A stretch of 64,000 nucleotides of DNA from Candidatus Sphingomonas excrementigallinarum (GTDB taxonomy: Bacteria > Pseudomonadota > Alphaproteobacteria > Sphingomonadales > Sphingomonadaceae), in NCBI GenBank assembly GCA_019112965.1, contig DXIH01000011.1, positions 1 through 64,000 of the forward strand, written 5' to 3'. The stretch's first letter is position 1. Every line of letters begins with the position of its first letter. This document shows, one piece after another, positions 36,216 through 43,771 of the stretch. The position numbers and the translations under genes are program-made. Below the pieces are notes generated by a model. It saw nothing but the letters and a program-made list of their open reading frames with translations. It did no database searches and was not told the origin of the DNA.

Positions 36216-37012
36216 GTTTCCCGTCCGGCCCGATCTGGCTGATCGGCTGCGGCAATATGGCGGGCGCGATGCTCCGCCGTTGGCTGGCCGAAGGGCTGGA
36301 CCCCGCGCAAGTCACCGTCATCACCCGAAGTGGAACGCGCGCGCCCGAGGGTGTCCGCTCGCTGACGGCCCTGCCGGTCGACGAGGCGCCCGCGATCCTG
36401 ATGCTGGGGTTCAAGCCGCAGCAGCTGGACGACATCGCCCCGACGCTGGCGCATCTGAACCCTGCGATCCTGCTGTCGATCCTGGCCGGGGTGGAGGAAC
36501 AGGCGCTGGCCAGCCGTATCCCGGCGGGCGCGGTGGTGCGGATGATGCCCAACCTGCCGGTCGCGATCGGGCAGGGGGTGACGGCACTCTATACCCGCTC
36601 CACCGATCCAACCGTCCGCGATAGCGCCGAGGCACTGGCCCGCCCGCTAGGCCTTGCCCCCTGGGTGGAGGACGAAGCGCGCTTCGATGCCGTCACCGCG
36701 CTGGCGGGATGTGGCCCTGCCTTCGTGTTCCGCTTCATCGATGCCATGGCGCAGGCTGGCGTCGGGCTGGGGCTATCGCCCGAACTGGCGCAGCAGCTTG
36801 CGCTGGCGACCGTCGACGGGGCAGGGGCCATGGCGATCACAGCCGATGCCCCGCCCGCCGTGCTGGCGGATCGGGTGGCCAGTCCCGGTGGTTCGACGCG
36901 GGAAGGGCTGAATGTGCTCGACGCGGGCGACGCGCTTAAACGCCTCATGGCCGATACGCTGACGGCGTCGGAACGGCGCAATCGCGAAATGGCAGTCGCC
37001 GCGCGACGCTGA
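36212..37012 (+). CDS. proC: Pyrroline-5-carboxylate reductase
   Basis: Last step of proline synthesis: reduces 1-pyrroline-5-carboxylate with NAD(P)H. It has 266 residues from a GTG at 36212 that overlaps the ybjN-type stop. The dinucleotide-binding block LIGCGNMAGAML is at the N terminus; later motifs are VRMMPNLPVAIGQGVTALY, ALAGCGPAFVFRFIDAMA and ASPGGSTREGLNVLD, which is the ProC signature. The start codon GTG is fixed by the N-terminal Rossmann strand, only 6 residues away. Confidence 0.94.
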   Translation: MSFPSGPIWLIGCGNMAGAMLRRWLAEGLDPAQVTVITRSGTRAPEGVRSLTALPVDEAPAILMLGFKPQQLDDIAPTLAHLNPAILLSILAGVEEQALASRIPAGAVVRMMPNLPVAIGQGVTALYTRSTDPTVRDSAEALARPLGLAPWVEDEARFDAVTALAGCGPAFVFRFIDAMAQAGVGLGLSPELAQQLALATVDGAGAMAITADAPPAVLADRVASPGGSTREGLNVLDAGDALKRLMADTLTASERRNREMAVAARR

Positions 37013-37064
37013 CACAGCCGCCAATTTCGGAAGTAAGGACACCCGGAAGACGGGATGTCTGTAC

Positions 37065-37150
37065 ATTCCTCCCCTGCAAGGGGAGGGGGACCAGCGAAGC
37101 TGGTGGAGGGGTGTCCCCGTTTCGAGAGCATGACACCCTACCGTCTAGAC
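37065..37150. repeat. Intergenic palindromic repeat, family A copy 3 (partial)
   Basis: Begins ATTCCTCCCCTGCAAGGGG like the other copies, includes the GGAGGGGTGTCC arm and a degenerate TGACACCCTACC arm, and lacks the right-hand end. It lies between the proC stop and the next repeat. Confidence 0.82.
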
Positions 37151-37180
37151 CGTGATGACGTTGCGTTGAACCAAGGCGAG

Positions 37181-37279
37181 CCCCTCCCCTTCAGGGGAGG
37201 GGTTGGGGTGGGGCCTCGCCACCGGCCGCACGCTTGCGGAGGCGCCCCACCCCCGGCCCCTCCCCTGAAGGGGAGGGGT
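37181..37279. repeat. Intergenic palindromic repeat, family B copy 1
   Basis: Imperfect palindrome with outer arms CCCCTCCCCTTCAGGGGAGG and its inverse, and inner arms GGGTGGGGCCTCGCC / GGCGCCCCACCC. A shorter related copy with the same flank (GGGGTGAGTYCATYTCATG) is at 52421. Both sit at gene 3' ends or between divergent starts. Confidence 0.82.
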
Positions 37280-37364
37280 GAGTTCATCTCATGTCATCTT
37301 GCTCTAGCCTCCGGCCTGCCAACTCCCTTTGTGGGCAGGAAAATCAGCAAGGAAGCAGTCGGCC

Positions 37365-37862
37365 TCAGCCGTCGTTGGACCGCAGATCCTCGATCCGGGC
37401 GCGCTCATTCTCGGGGATGAACCCCTCCAGCACGGTCCAGAACCCGGTCACCGCCTGCTGCCCGGCCCGCGCATAGGCCTTGGACAGCTTCTCGCGCAGC
37501 GCATCGAACAGCTCGGCCTCCATCGCCGCTCCGGCAGGCGTCAGCCGGAGCAGCCTTTGCCGCCGGTCGCGATCGCCGGGCCGCGTCTCGACCAAGTCGC
37601 GCGTCGCCAGTTCGTTGAGCACGCGGCCCAGCGACTGTTTGGTGATCGCCAGCAGCGACAACAGCTCGCTGACCGTCATGTCGGGCTTGCGCGCCATGAA
37701 ATACAGCGCCCGGTGATGGGCACGGCCCAGCCCTTGCGCGGCGAGGCCGCGATCGATCGAGCGCACGAGATGGCTATTGCCGAAATACAGCAATTCCATA
37801 CCCCTGCGGAGTTCTGGTTCACGGAGAAACTGTGCCGATGCGGACTGGTTAGAGGCAGCCAT
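37365..37862 (-). CDS. MarR-family transcriptional regulator
   Basis: 165 residues with a winged-helix fold: GLGRAHHRALYFMARKPDMT, VSELLSLLAITKQSLGRVLN (recognition helix) and the wing ETRPGDRDRRQRLLRLTPAG, with the conserved D-R-D-R-R. The ATG at 37862 was chosen because upstream residues are low quality. It is divergent from the branched-chain aminotransferase gene, with 51 bases between the starts, so it probably controls that gene and itself. It resembles the alphaproteobacterial PetP branch of MarR regulators by appearance and neighbourhood, which I cannot confirm without alignment. Confidence 0.87.
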   Translation of the reverse strand: MAASNQSASAQFLREPELRRGMELLYFGNSHLVRSIDRGLAAQGLGRAHHRALYFMARKPDMTVSELLSLLAITKQSLGRVLNELATRDLVETRPGDRDRRQRLLRLTPAGAAMEAELFDALREKLSKAYARAGQQAVTGFWTVLEGFIPENERARIEDLRSNDG

Positions 37863-37913
37863 GTTGACCCGTCTACTCACACGCCCTAGGCCACGGCAAC
37901 CCAAAACAGAGAG

Positions 37914-39017
37914 ATGACCATGGAAGCGCCCCAAGCCCTTACGTTTCGTTTCGATCCTTCTGCGACGCCGGTCGCGGCGAGCGAGCGGGCGGCACGTCTG
38001 GTCGATCCGGGCTTTGGCCGGGTGTTCACCGATCACATGGCGCTGATCCGCTACAGCGACGACAAGGGCTGGCACGATGCGCAGATCACCGCGCGCGCGG
38101 CGCTCCAGCTGGATCCGGCCGCTTCGGTCCTGCATTATGCGCAGGAGATTTTCGAGGGCATGAAGGCCTATCGCCTGGCCGATGGTGGCACCGCGCTGTT
38201 CCGGCCCGAGGCCAATGCCCGCCGCTTCCAGGATTCGGCGCGACGCATGGCGATGCCCGAGCTGCCCGAAAACTTGTTCCTGGAGTCGGTCGAGCGACTG
38301 GTCGAGATCGAGCGCAACTGGATCCCCGAACAGGATGGCGGCGCGCTCTATCTGCGCCCCTTCATGTTCGCGAGCGAAGTGTTCCTGGGCGTGAAGCCGT
38401 CCGCCGAATATCTCTATATGGTCATCGCCTCGTCGGTCGGCGCCTATTTCAAGGGGGGCGCGCCCGCCGTTTCGATCTGGGTGAGCCAGGGCTATACCCG
38501 TGCCGCCCCCGGTGGCACCGGCGCAGCCAAGTGCGGCGGCAATTACGCCGCCAGCCTGCTCGCCCAGAAGGAGGCGATCGCCAATGGTTGCGACCAGGTG
38601 GTCTTCCTCGACGCGGTCGAGCGCCGCTGGGTCGAGGAGCTGGGCGGCATGAACGTCTTCTTCGTGTTCGACGACGGCAGCCTCGTCACCCCGCCGCTGA
38701 CCGGCACGATCCTGCCCGGCATCACCCGCGATTCGATCCTGACGATCGCGCGGGCGCAGGGCCTGACCGTGCGCGAGGAACCCTATGCCATCGACCAGTG
38801 GCGCGCCGACGCCGCCAGCGGCCGCCTGGTCGAGGCCTTCGCCTGCGGCACCGCCGCCGTCGTCACCCCGATCGGCAGCGTCGCCGAGCCCGCGGGCCGC
38901 TTCACCATCGGCAGCGGCGGCCCCGGCCAGCTGACCACGCGCCTGCGCGAGCAGCTGGTATCAATCCAGCGCGGCCAGGCCCCCGACCCGCATGGCTGGA
39001 TGCGCCGCCTCGGCTGA
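37914..39017 (+). CDS. ilvE: Branched-chain amino acid aminotransferase
   Basis: PLP-dependent fold-type IV transaminase that interconverts leucine, isoleucine and valine with their 2-oxo acids. It has 367 residues, matching the long (eukaryote-like) BCAT branch. Key blocks: ASVLHYAQEIFEGMKAYR, the cofactor lysine Lys206 in GGTGAAKCGGNYAAS, VVFLDAVERRWVEELGGMNVF and LTGTILPGITRDSIL. The ATG at 37914 is used; another Met at codon 3 cannot be excluded. The gene ends 63 bases before tRNA-Gln. Confidence 0.94.
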   Translation: MTMEAPQALTFRFDPSATPVAASERAARLVDPGFGRVFTDHMALIRYSDDKGWHDAQITARAALQLDPAASVLHYAQEIFEGMKAYRLADGGTALFRPEANARRFQDSARRMAMPELPENLFLESVERLVEIERNWIPEQDGGALYLRPFMFASEVFLGVKPSAEYLYMVIASSVGAYFKGGAPAVSIWVSQGYTRAAPGGTGAAKCGGNYAASLLAQKEAIANGCDQVVFLDAVERRWVEELGGMNVFFVFDDGSLVTPPLTGTILPGITRDSILTIARAQGLTVREEPYAIDQWRADAASGRLVEAFACGTAAVVTPIGSVAEPAGRFTIGSGGPGQLTTRLREQLVSIQRGQAPDPHGWMRRLG

Positions 39018-39023
39018 CGATTT

Positions 39024-39045
39024 CCCCTGTTTTGGGGCTTTTCAA
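39024..39045 (+). terminator. Weak hairpin with T run after ilvE
   Basis: Short 4-bp stem CCCC-TGTTTT-GGGG followed by CTTTTC, 7 bases after the ilvE stop and upstream of the tRNA. The stem is short, so it would be a weak terminator at most. Confidence 0.3.
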
Positions 39046-39080
39046 GTGCGGCGCGCCGGGTATAAGGCGCGCCTCTCCAC

Positions 39081-39155
39081 TGGGGCGTCGCCAAGCGGTA
39101 AGGCAACGGTTTTTGGTACCGTCATACGCAGGTTCGAATCCTGCCGCCCCAGCCA
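39081..39155 (+). tRNA. tRNA-Gln (anticodon TTG)
   Basis: Cloverleaf read by eye: acceptor stem TGGGGCG / CGCCCCA with discriminator G and encoded CCA (39153-39155), D arm around GCCAAGCGGTAAGGC, anticodon stem ACGGT / ACCGT with loop TTTTGGT giving anticodon TTG, and T arm GCAGGTTCGAATCCTGC. 75 bases including CCA. It reads CAA and by wobble CAG. Confidence 0.96.
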
Positions 39156-39169
39156 TCTGCCTGAAATCC

Positions 39170-39260
39170 CAGCCAATTGGCTGCTAAGTGTTTGAAGATG
39201 CTGGCTGACTATCAGGGTCGGCCGTTGGCACCTGCACAATTGTGCATCGGATTGTGCCAA
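39170..39260. repeat. Palindromes downstream of tRNA-Gln
   Basis: Two perfect 14-bp palindromes, CAGCCAATTGGCTG at 39170 and TGCACAATTGTGCA at 39233, the second nested inside a wider pair TTGGCAC (39225) / GTGCCAA (39254). No T run follows. The rest of the 39156-39422 gap holds no gene that I can see. Confidence 0.6.
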
Positions 39261-39422
39261 TGCGCTGGCCGGGAAGGCCGCGGTTTTGGCCTGTCTTCAA
39301 CACGTTTACCGGCGCGGACACATTTTCTGGCGGCGCCGAATTCACCGTTTATTGGATAATAGCATCCTGCATATTTAGCTGTCTCTTGGCATAGCAGATG
39401 GCGGCCCCCGCGTCACCCGGGG

Positions 39423-40370
39423 TCAGAGACAGCCGAGGCCCGCCAGCGTCACGCGAACCGCGTCGTCGAGGGGCGTGTGGGGTTCCTGCCCGAGTTCCGC
39501 CACCAGACGATCGTTCGCCAGGCGCACCGGCTGCTGCCAGAGATAGCGCATCTCCATCAACTCGCGTAGCGTCGTGGTGAACAGTGCGGCCAGGCGAAGC
39601 TGCCACCAGGGCAGGGGGCGGATCGGCACGGCTGGGTCACCGAGCACGCGGGCAATCGCCTCGACCATCTGGCGGCCGTCCGGGTCCCAATGTCCGTCCA
39701 TGTGAAAACGCGCGAAGGCCGGGAGGTTCGGGCAGTCGAGCAGCCGCGCCATCGTCTCGGCGACGTCGGGCAGGTAGGCCCATTGATGACCCACGCCGCG
39801 CGTTCCGGGATTACGGATCACGCGGGGGCGCGAACCGGGTGTAATCAGTCCCTGACCGAACCAGTTGTTCGCGGCGCCCAGGCCGAAGAAGTCGCCCGCG
39901 CGGACGATCAGGACCCTGGCGTCGCCAGCGTCGGCGGCGGCTTCCAGGCGCCGTTCCAGTTCGACGCGGATCGCGCCCTTGCGGGTATGCGGATGCTGCG
40001 GGGCATCTTCGGCGATCCTTGGAAAGGCATCCGTGCCGAAATTATAGACCGTCCCCGGCAATAGGATACGGGCGCCGCTCGCCTTCGCCGCCGCCAATGT
40101 GCTGTCGATCATCGGCAGGACCAGTTTCTCCCAGTCGCGATAGCCCGGCGGGTTCACGGCATGGACGATGACGTCCGCTCCCATGGCTGCGGCCATCACG
40201 GCCGCCGGATCCAGCGCATGGCCCGTCACGCCGATGCATCCCTTAGGGAGGCGGGCGGTATCGCCTCGGATCAGAGCCCGGACGGTCCAATTGGCGGCAA
40301 GCAGTCGCCGGGCCATCGCTCCGCCGATACCTCCGGTAGCGCCCAGGATCAGGGCTGTTCGCTGTGTCAT
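39423..40370 (-). CDS. NAD(P)-dependent epimerase/dehydratase-like protein (extended SDR)
   Basis: 315 residues with an N-terminal Rossmann dinucleotide motif (ALILGATGGIGGAMARRLL) and an extended-SDR layout: GADVIVHAVNPPGYRDWEKL, LPGTVYNFG (the Tyr of the catalytic Y region) and AYLPDVAETMARLLD. A standard YxxxK is not obvious; the VYNFG tyrosine and KGAIRVELERRL may replace it, so the catalytic mechanism is uncertain. The second of two adjacent ATGs is 5 bases after GGAGG and is used. It is divergent from the LysR gene. Confidence 0.82.
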   Translation of the reverse strand: MTQRTALILGATGGIGGAMARRLLAANWTVRALIRGDTARLPKGCIGVTGHALDPAAVMAAAMGADVIVHAVNPPGYRDWEKLVLPMIDSTLAAAKASGARILLPGTVYNFGTDAFPRIAEDAPQHPHTRKGAIRVELERRLEAAADAGDARVLIVRAGDFFGLGAANNWFGQGLITPGSRPRVIRNPGTRGVGHQWAYLPDVAETMARLLDCPNLPAFARFHMDGHWDPDGRQMVEAIARVLGDPAVPIRPLPWWQLRLAALFTTTLRELMEMRYLWQQPVRLANDRLVAELGQEPHTPLDDAVRVTLAGLGCL

Positions 40371-40415
40371 CATCGCCTCCATCGTTATGGCGGCGATGAT
40401 GAGGGCGGTTCGATG

Positions 40416-40430
40416 CAACGGGAATTGTTG
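40416..40430. promoter_or_regulatory. Candidate LysR-type operator between the divergent genes
   Basis: Short inverted repeat CAAC-GGGAATT-GTTG in the 89-base gap between the divergent epimerase and LysR genes. LysR regulators normally bind such a site to control both genes. A possible LysR promoter (TTGTTG, 16 bases, TATACG) overlaps its right half. Confidence 0.4.
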
Positions 40431-40459
40431 AAAAGCGACAAGCTGCTATACGGAAATCG

Positions 40460-41338
40460 ATGAGCAACGAACCGAGCTGGGACGTCTATCGCAGTTTCGC
40501 CGCCGTGCTGCGCGAGGGATCCTTGTCCGGGGCGGCTCGGGCGCTCGGCATGACGCAACCGAGCATCGCCCGCCATATCGATGCGCTCGAACAGGCGATC
40601 GACGGCAAGCTGTTCGTCCGGTCGCAGCGAGGGCTGTCGCCGACCGATCATGCCTTGTCGCTTCGCCCGCATGCGGATGCGCTGGTCGCCGCCGCGGCGG
40701 CGCTACGGCGATCGGGTAGCGGCGATCCGGATGCCGTCTCCGGTGTCGTGCGGATCAGCGCCAGTCAGTCAGTCGGGGTCATGCACCTGCCATCGATCCT
40801 GGCGGATCTCCGCCGGACGCATCCCGAACTGACGATCGAATTGTCACTGTCCGATCAGCCCGACGATCTGCTCCAACGCCATGCCGACATCGCGGTGCGG
40901 ATGTTCGAGCCGACCCAGAAAGCCCTGGTCGCCCGCCATGTCGGGGATGTCCGTCTCGGCTTTCACGCACACCGTGATTATCTCGACCGGCGCGGGGTGC
41001 CGAAAACACTGGCCGACCTGTCCGGCCACGACCTGATCGGCTTCGATACCGAGACGGATTTCATCCGCGCGGCCATGCGGCACTTGCCGGGTATCGATCG
41101 GTCGGCGTTCGCCTTGCGGGTCGACAGCGATGCGGCGCAGTTCGCGGCCATCCAGGCGGGGTTCGGGATCGGCATTTGCCAGACTGTCGTCGCCAAGCGT
41201 GATCCGGCGCTGGTGCGTATCCTCGCCGATGCGCTGGACCTGCTTTTGCCAATATGGATCGTGATGCATGAGGATTTGAAGCGCATCAGGCGATGTCGTG
41301 TCGTGTTCGACATGTTGGCGACAGCGTTCATGCGCTGA
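40460..41338 (+). CDS. LysR-family transcriptional regulator
   Basis: 292 residues: N-terminal winged helix-turn-helix (YRSFAAVLREGSLSGAARAL, TQPSIARHIDALEQ) and a periplasmic-binding-like effector domain (VSGVVRISASQSVGVMHLPS, IQAGFGIGICQ). Divergent arrangement with the SDR gene suggests it activates that gene in response to an unknown ligand. The ATG at 40460 is 12 codons before the first HTH helix, the usual LysR spacing. Confidence 0.92.
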   Translation: MSNEPSWDVYRSFAAVLREGSLSGAARALGMTQPSIARHIDALEQAIDGKLFVRSQRGLSPTDHALSLRPHADALVAAAAALRRSGSGDPDAVSGVVRISASQSVGVMHLPSILADLRRTHPELTIELSLSDQPDDLLQRHADIAVRMFEPTQKALVARHVGDVRLGFHAHRDYLDRRGVPKTLADLSGHDLIGFDTETDFIRAAMRHLPGIDRSAFALRVDSDAAQFAAIQAGFGIGICQTVVAKRDPALVRILADALDLLLPIWIVMHEDLKRIRRCRVVFDMLATAFMR

Positions 41339-41432
41339 CCCCGGCCCGATTTTTTAGAGCTGTTTGCAAACTGCCGGAAGCAATGGGGATTTTGGAAAAA
41401 GTCGCGCTGTGTTTCAGCCTGTTGGCAGTTCG

Positions 41433-41661
41433 ATGTCGGCATGGACGCCGAGAGCATATTCGCAGGATCTGCGCGATCGAGTGATTGTGGCAGTATGAGG
41501 ATGAGGGTCTGTCGCGGCGTGAGGCGGCACGGCGTTATGAGATCACCGACGGGATCGGCCGCTATCCCGGCTTCGATAACGCTATCGGAGCGCATTCTGC
41601 GCTTGGCGGGCGAACGCTAGGCCAGGCATATTTCGGACAGCCGGTTTTTGCAGCGGCATGA
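41433..41661 (+). pseudogene. Transposase remnant (IS630-type N terminus joined to an rve-type C terminus)
   Basis: The first 21 codons read SAWTPRAYSQDLRDRVIVAV, the HTH start of IS630-family transposases, then hit a stop. In the next frame the same protein continues EDEGLSRREAARRYEIT. The frame then runs into YPGFDNAIGAHSALGGRTLG and QAYF, which resembles the C terminus of an rve-type (IS3-like) transposase, ending at 41661. Both parts are short; I see no terminal inverted repeats. It is a decayed composite. Confidence 0.72.
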
Positions 41662-41852
41662 GCAACCAATGGTAATCCACTATTAGCGCCGCCAGCTTGT
41701 GCCGACAAAACGAGCACCTCTCCCGTTTCATGTCGCGAAGGGCCTTTTTGGATGGAAAAGGCAAGTGTCGGTGCGTCTTTCCTGTCGTTACCGCGTATCA
41801 GGAAGGGCTGTGCAGGCGCTGTCCGATTTTCGCGCCGCCATGAGGTGTCACT

Positions 41853-42116
41853 ATGATGAAATATGCCATTCTCGCTGTGAGTGCCGTCCTGTTGCCCGTC
41901 GCGATGAGTGCGGTCACGGCGCAGGCCGAGCCGGATCAGGGCAAGAAGGCCTGCGTGGCCGAGGCACGGCGGCTGTGCCCGATGGAGATGAAGTCGATGA
42001 GCCGCAAGAAGGTCGAAGGCTGTATGATCCAGAAGATCGATCAGACCTCGGCCGTCTGTCACGCCGCGATGCTGCGGATCAAGGCTGAGCGGGAGGCGGC
42101 GGCGACCCGGCGCTGA
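41853..42116 (+). CDS. Small secreted cysteine-patterned protein
   Basis: 87 residues with a signal peptide (MMKYAILAVSAVLLPVAMSAVTAQA) and a short mature domain holding four cysteines in the pattern C-x7-C-x14-C-x11-C (within KKACVAEARRLCPMEM and EGCMIQKIDQTSAVCHA). This pattern resembles one repeat of the eukaryotic GLG1 cysteine-rich domain, also found singly in bacterial periplasmic proteins. GAGG lies about 9 bases before the ATG. The last 38 bases overlap the 3' end of the convergent methyltransferase gene. Function unknown. Confidence 0.72.
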   Translation: MMKYAILAVSAVLLPVAMSAVTAQAEPDQGKKACVAEARRLCPMEMKSMSRKKVEGCMIQKIDQTSAVCHAAMLRIKAEREAAATRR

Positions 42117-42597
42117 GACCGAGCGCGCGGTTCTCCGTGCCGATACGGACGTACAGCATCGCCGCGTTCAACACCGTGAACAGCGCGGCGATGCCGATCA
42201 GCCCGAAGGTGAGGGGCAGGACCGCGATCTCGGCGGTGACGACCGCATAATTGGGGTGGCGCAGGAAACGGAACGGGCCCCTGGCGACGAGCGACGCGCC
42301 GGGTAGGACGATGATCCGCGTCGTCCACCGCGGCCCCAGCGTCGCCAGCACCCAGATACGCATCGCCTGTAGCACCGCGAAGACCAGCAATAGCGGCCAG
42401 GACACCGTTCGGTCGCCCACGCTGACCCACAAGGCCAGCAACCAGGCGGTGTGCATCGCCACCATCACCGGATAATGGCTGGCGCCATATTCGCGCGCGC
42501 CCGCCGCCATCAGCCGCGCCGTGTTGCGCTTGGCGATGACCAGTTCGCTCAGCCGCTGGAGGGTGACGAACGCCATGATGGCATAGGGCAGGTTCAT
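42079..42597 (-). CDS. ICMT-family membrane methyltransferase (BpsB-like)
   Basis: 172 residues with four or five membrane segments. The C-terminal half carries the isoprenylcysteine carboxyl methyltransferase signature: GPRWTTRIIVLPGASLVARGPFRFLRHPNY followed by VRIGTENRAL, which binds SAM at the membrane. Its start overlaps the stop of the type III polyketide synthase (ATGA). In Bacillus, BpsB (YpbQ), of the same family, O-methylates alkylpyrones made by the type III PKS BpsA, so a matching job here is a strong inference. Confidence 0.87.
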   Translation of the reverse strand: MNLPYAIMAFVTLQRLSELVIAKRNTARLMAAGAREYGASHYPVMVAMHTAWLLALWVSVGDRTVSWPLLLVFAVLQAMRIWVLATLGPRWTTRIIVLPGASLVARGPFRFLRHPNYAVVTAEIAVLPLTFGLIGIAALFTVLNAAMLYVRIGTENRALGLSAGSPPPPAQP

Positions 42598-43646
42598 CGA
42601 TCACACTCCAGCACCAGCGAGGACGCCGTGAAGCCCGGTCCCAATGCGCTCAGGACCGAGCGATGCGGCAGGCCTTCACGGCGATAGCGGTCCAGTACGA
42701 ACAGCACGGTGGGCGCGGACATGTTGCCATGATCGTGGAGCACCGCGCGTTCCTGCATCATCGCGCCGTGCTCCAATCCCAGCGCGCTTTCCAGCGCGTC
42801 CAGCACGCGTGCGCCCCCCGGATGACAGATGAAGCGGTCCACGTCCGACAGCGCCAATCCCTGCGCGCCCAGCATTTCGGTGACGGCCTGGCGCATCTCG
42901 CGTTCGACAAAGGTCGGGATCGCACGGTTCAGGACCACGGCCAGCCCGGTCTGTTCGGTTCGCCAGCCCATGATGTCGAGCGTGTCGTTCCACGTCTTTT
43001 CCGCGCTGCCGACGATGTTTGCGAAACCCGTCGCTCCGGTGCGCAGCAGGCATGCCGCCGCTCCGTCTCCGAACAGGGCGGTCGAGATCAGGTCGGCCTT
43101 GTCCGCGCCGTTGGTCCTGAGCGCCAGGCTGCACAGCTCGACCGTTACGAACAGCACGGTCGAACCCGGCCGGGCCCGTGCCAGATCGGCCGCCAGCGCC
43201 AGCCCCGTGGCCCCGCCCGCGCAACCCAGGCCGAAGACCGGCACCCGGCGTACGTCGTTGCGGAACCCCAGCCGCCCCATCGCCCGCGCCTCCAGGCTGG
43301 GCGTGGCGATCCCGGTCGAGGAGACGGTGACGATCGCATCGACATCGCCCGCCGCCAGTCCCGCCTCGGCCAGCGCGCCGTCGGATGCCGCGACGAACAG
43401 GTCGAGCGCCACGTCGAGATAGGCGGCGCTCCGCTCTTCGAAGGAGCGGGGGGTGCGATACCAGTCGAGCGGCATCGCCAGCTGACGCTCGGCGATGCCC
43501 GCATTGGCGAACACCGGGGCCAGCCGATCGAAGTCGGCGAAACGGTCGCCGATCAGTTCGCGCGCGGTGGCGAGGGCCTGATCCTGGGACAGTCGATGAC
43601 GGGGCGTACGCGTTGCGAGCGCCAGAAGAGCAACCGATTGAACCAT
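42594..43646 (-). CDS. Type III polyketide synthase
   Basis: Chalcone-synthase-like thiolase-fold enzyme of 350 residues. The catalytic triad is intact: Cys142 in FGLGCAGGATGL, His275 in FICHPGGARVLDA and Asn308 in HGNMSAPTVLF. The enzyme condenses an acyl-CoA starter with malonyl-CoA; bacterial homologues near ICMT genes make alkylpyrones or alkylresorcinols. The ATG at 43646 (MVQSVALLALATRTP) starts right at the first thiolase strand. Upstream in-frame codons up to 43778 lack homology. It is divergent from a DHA2 exporter gene, 125 bases apart. Confidence 0.92.
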   Translation of the reverse strand: MVQSVALLALATRTPRHRLSQDQALATARELIGDRFADFDRLAPVFANAGIAERQLAMPLDWYRTPRSFEERSAAYLDVALDLFVAASDGALAEAGLAAGDVDAIVTVSSTGIATPSLEARAMGRLGFRNDVRRVPVFGLGCAGGATGLALAADLARARPGSTVLFVTVELCSLALRTNGADKADLISTALFGDGAAACLLRTGATGFANIVGSAEKTWNDTLDIMGWRTEQTGLAVVLNRAIPTFVEREMRQAVTEMLGAQGLALSDVDRFICHPGGARVLDALESALGLEHGAMMQERAVLHDHGNMSAPTVLFVLDRYRREGLPHRSVLSALGPGFTASSLVLECDR

Positions 43647-43771
43647 GCACCGTCCGAGTAGCCGGGCAGCCGGCAGAAATGGATACCGGAGCGCAACGAT
43701 CCGCGTCGCAGCTTGTTCAACCTGTCGAAAAATACAGGATAGGGCGGATCGATGGCAGGCGAAGCGACGAT

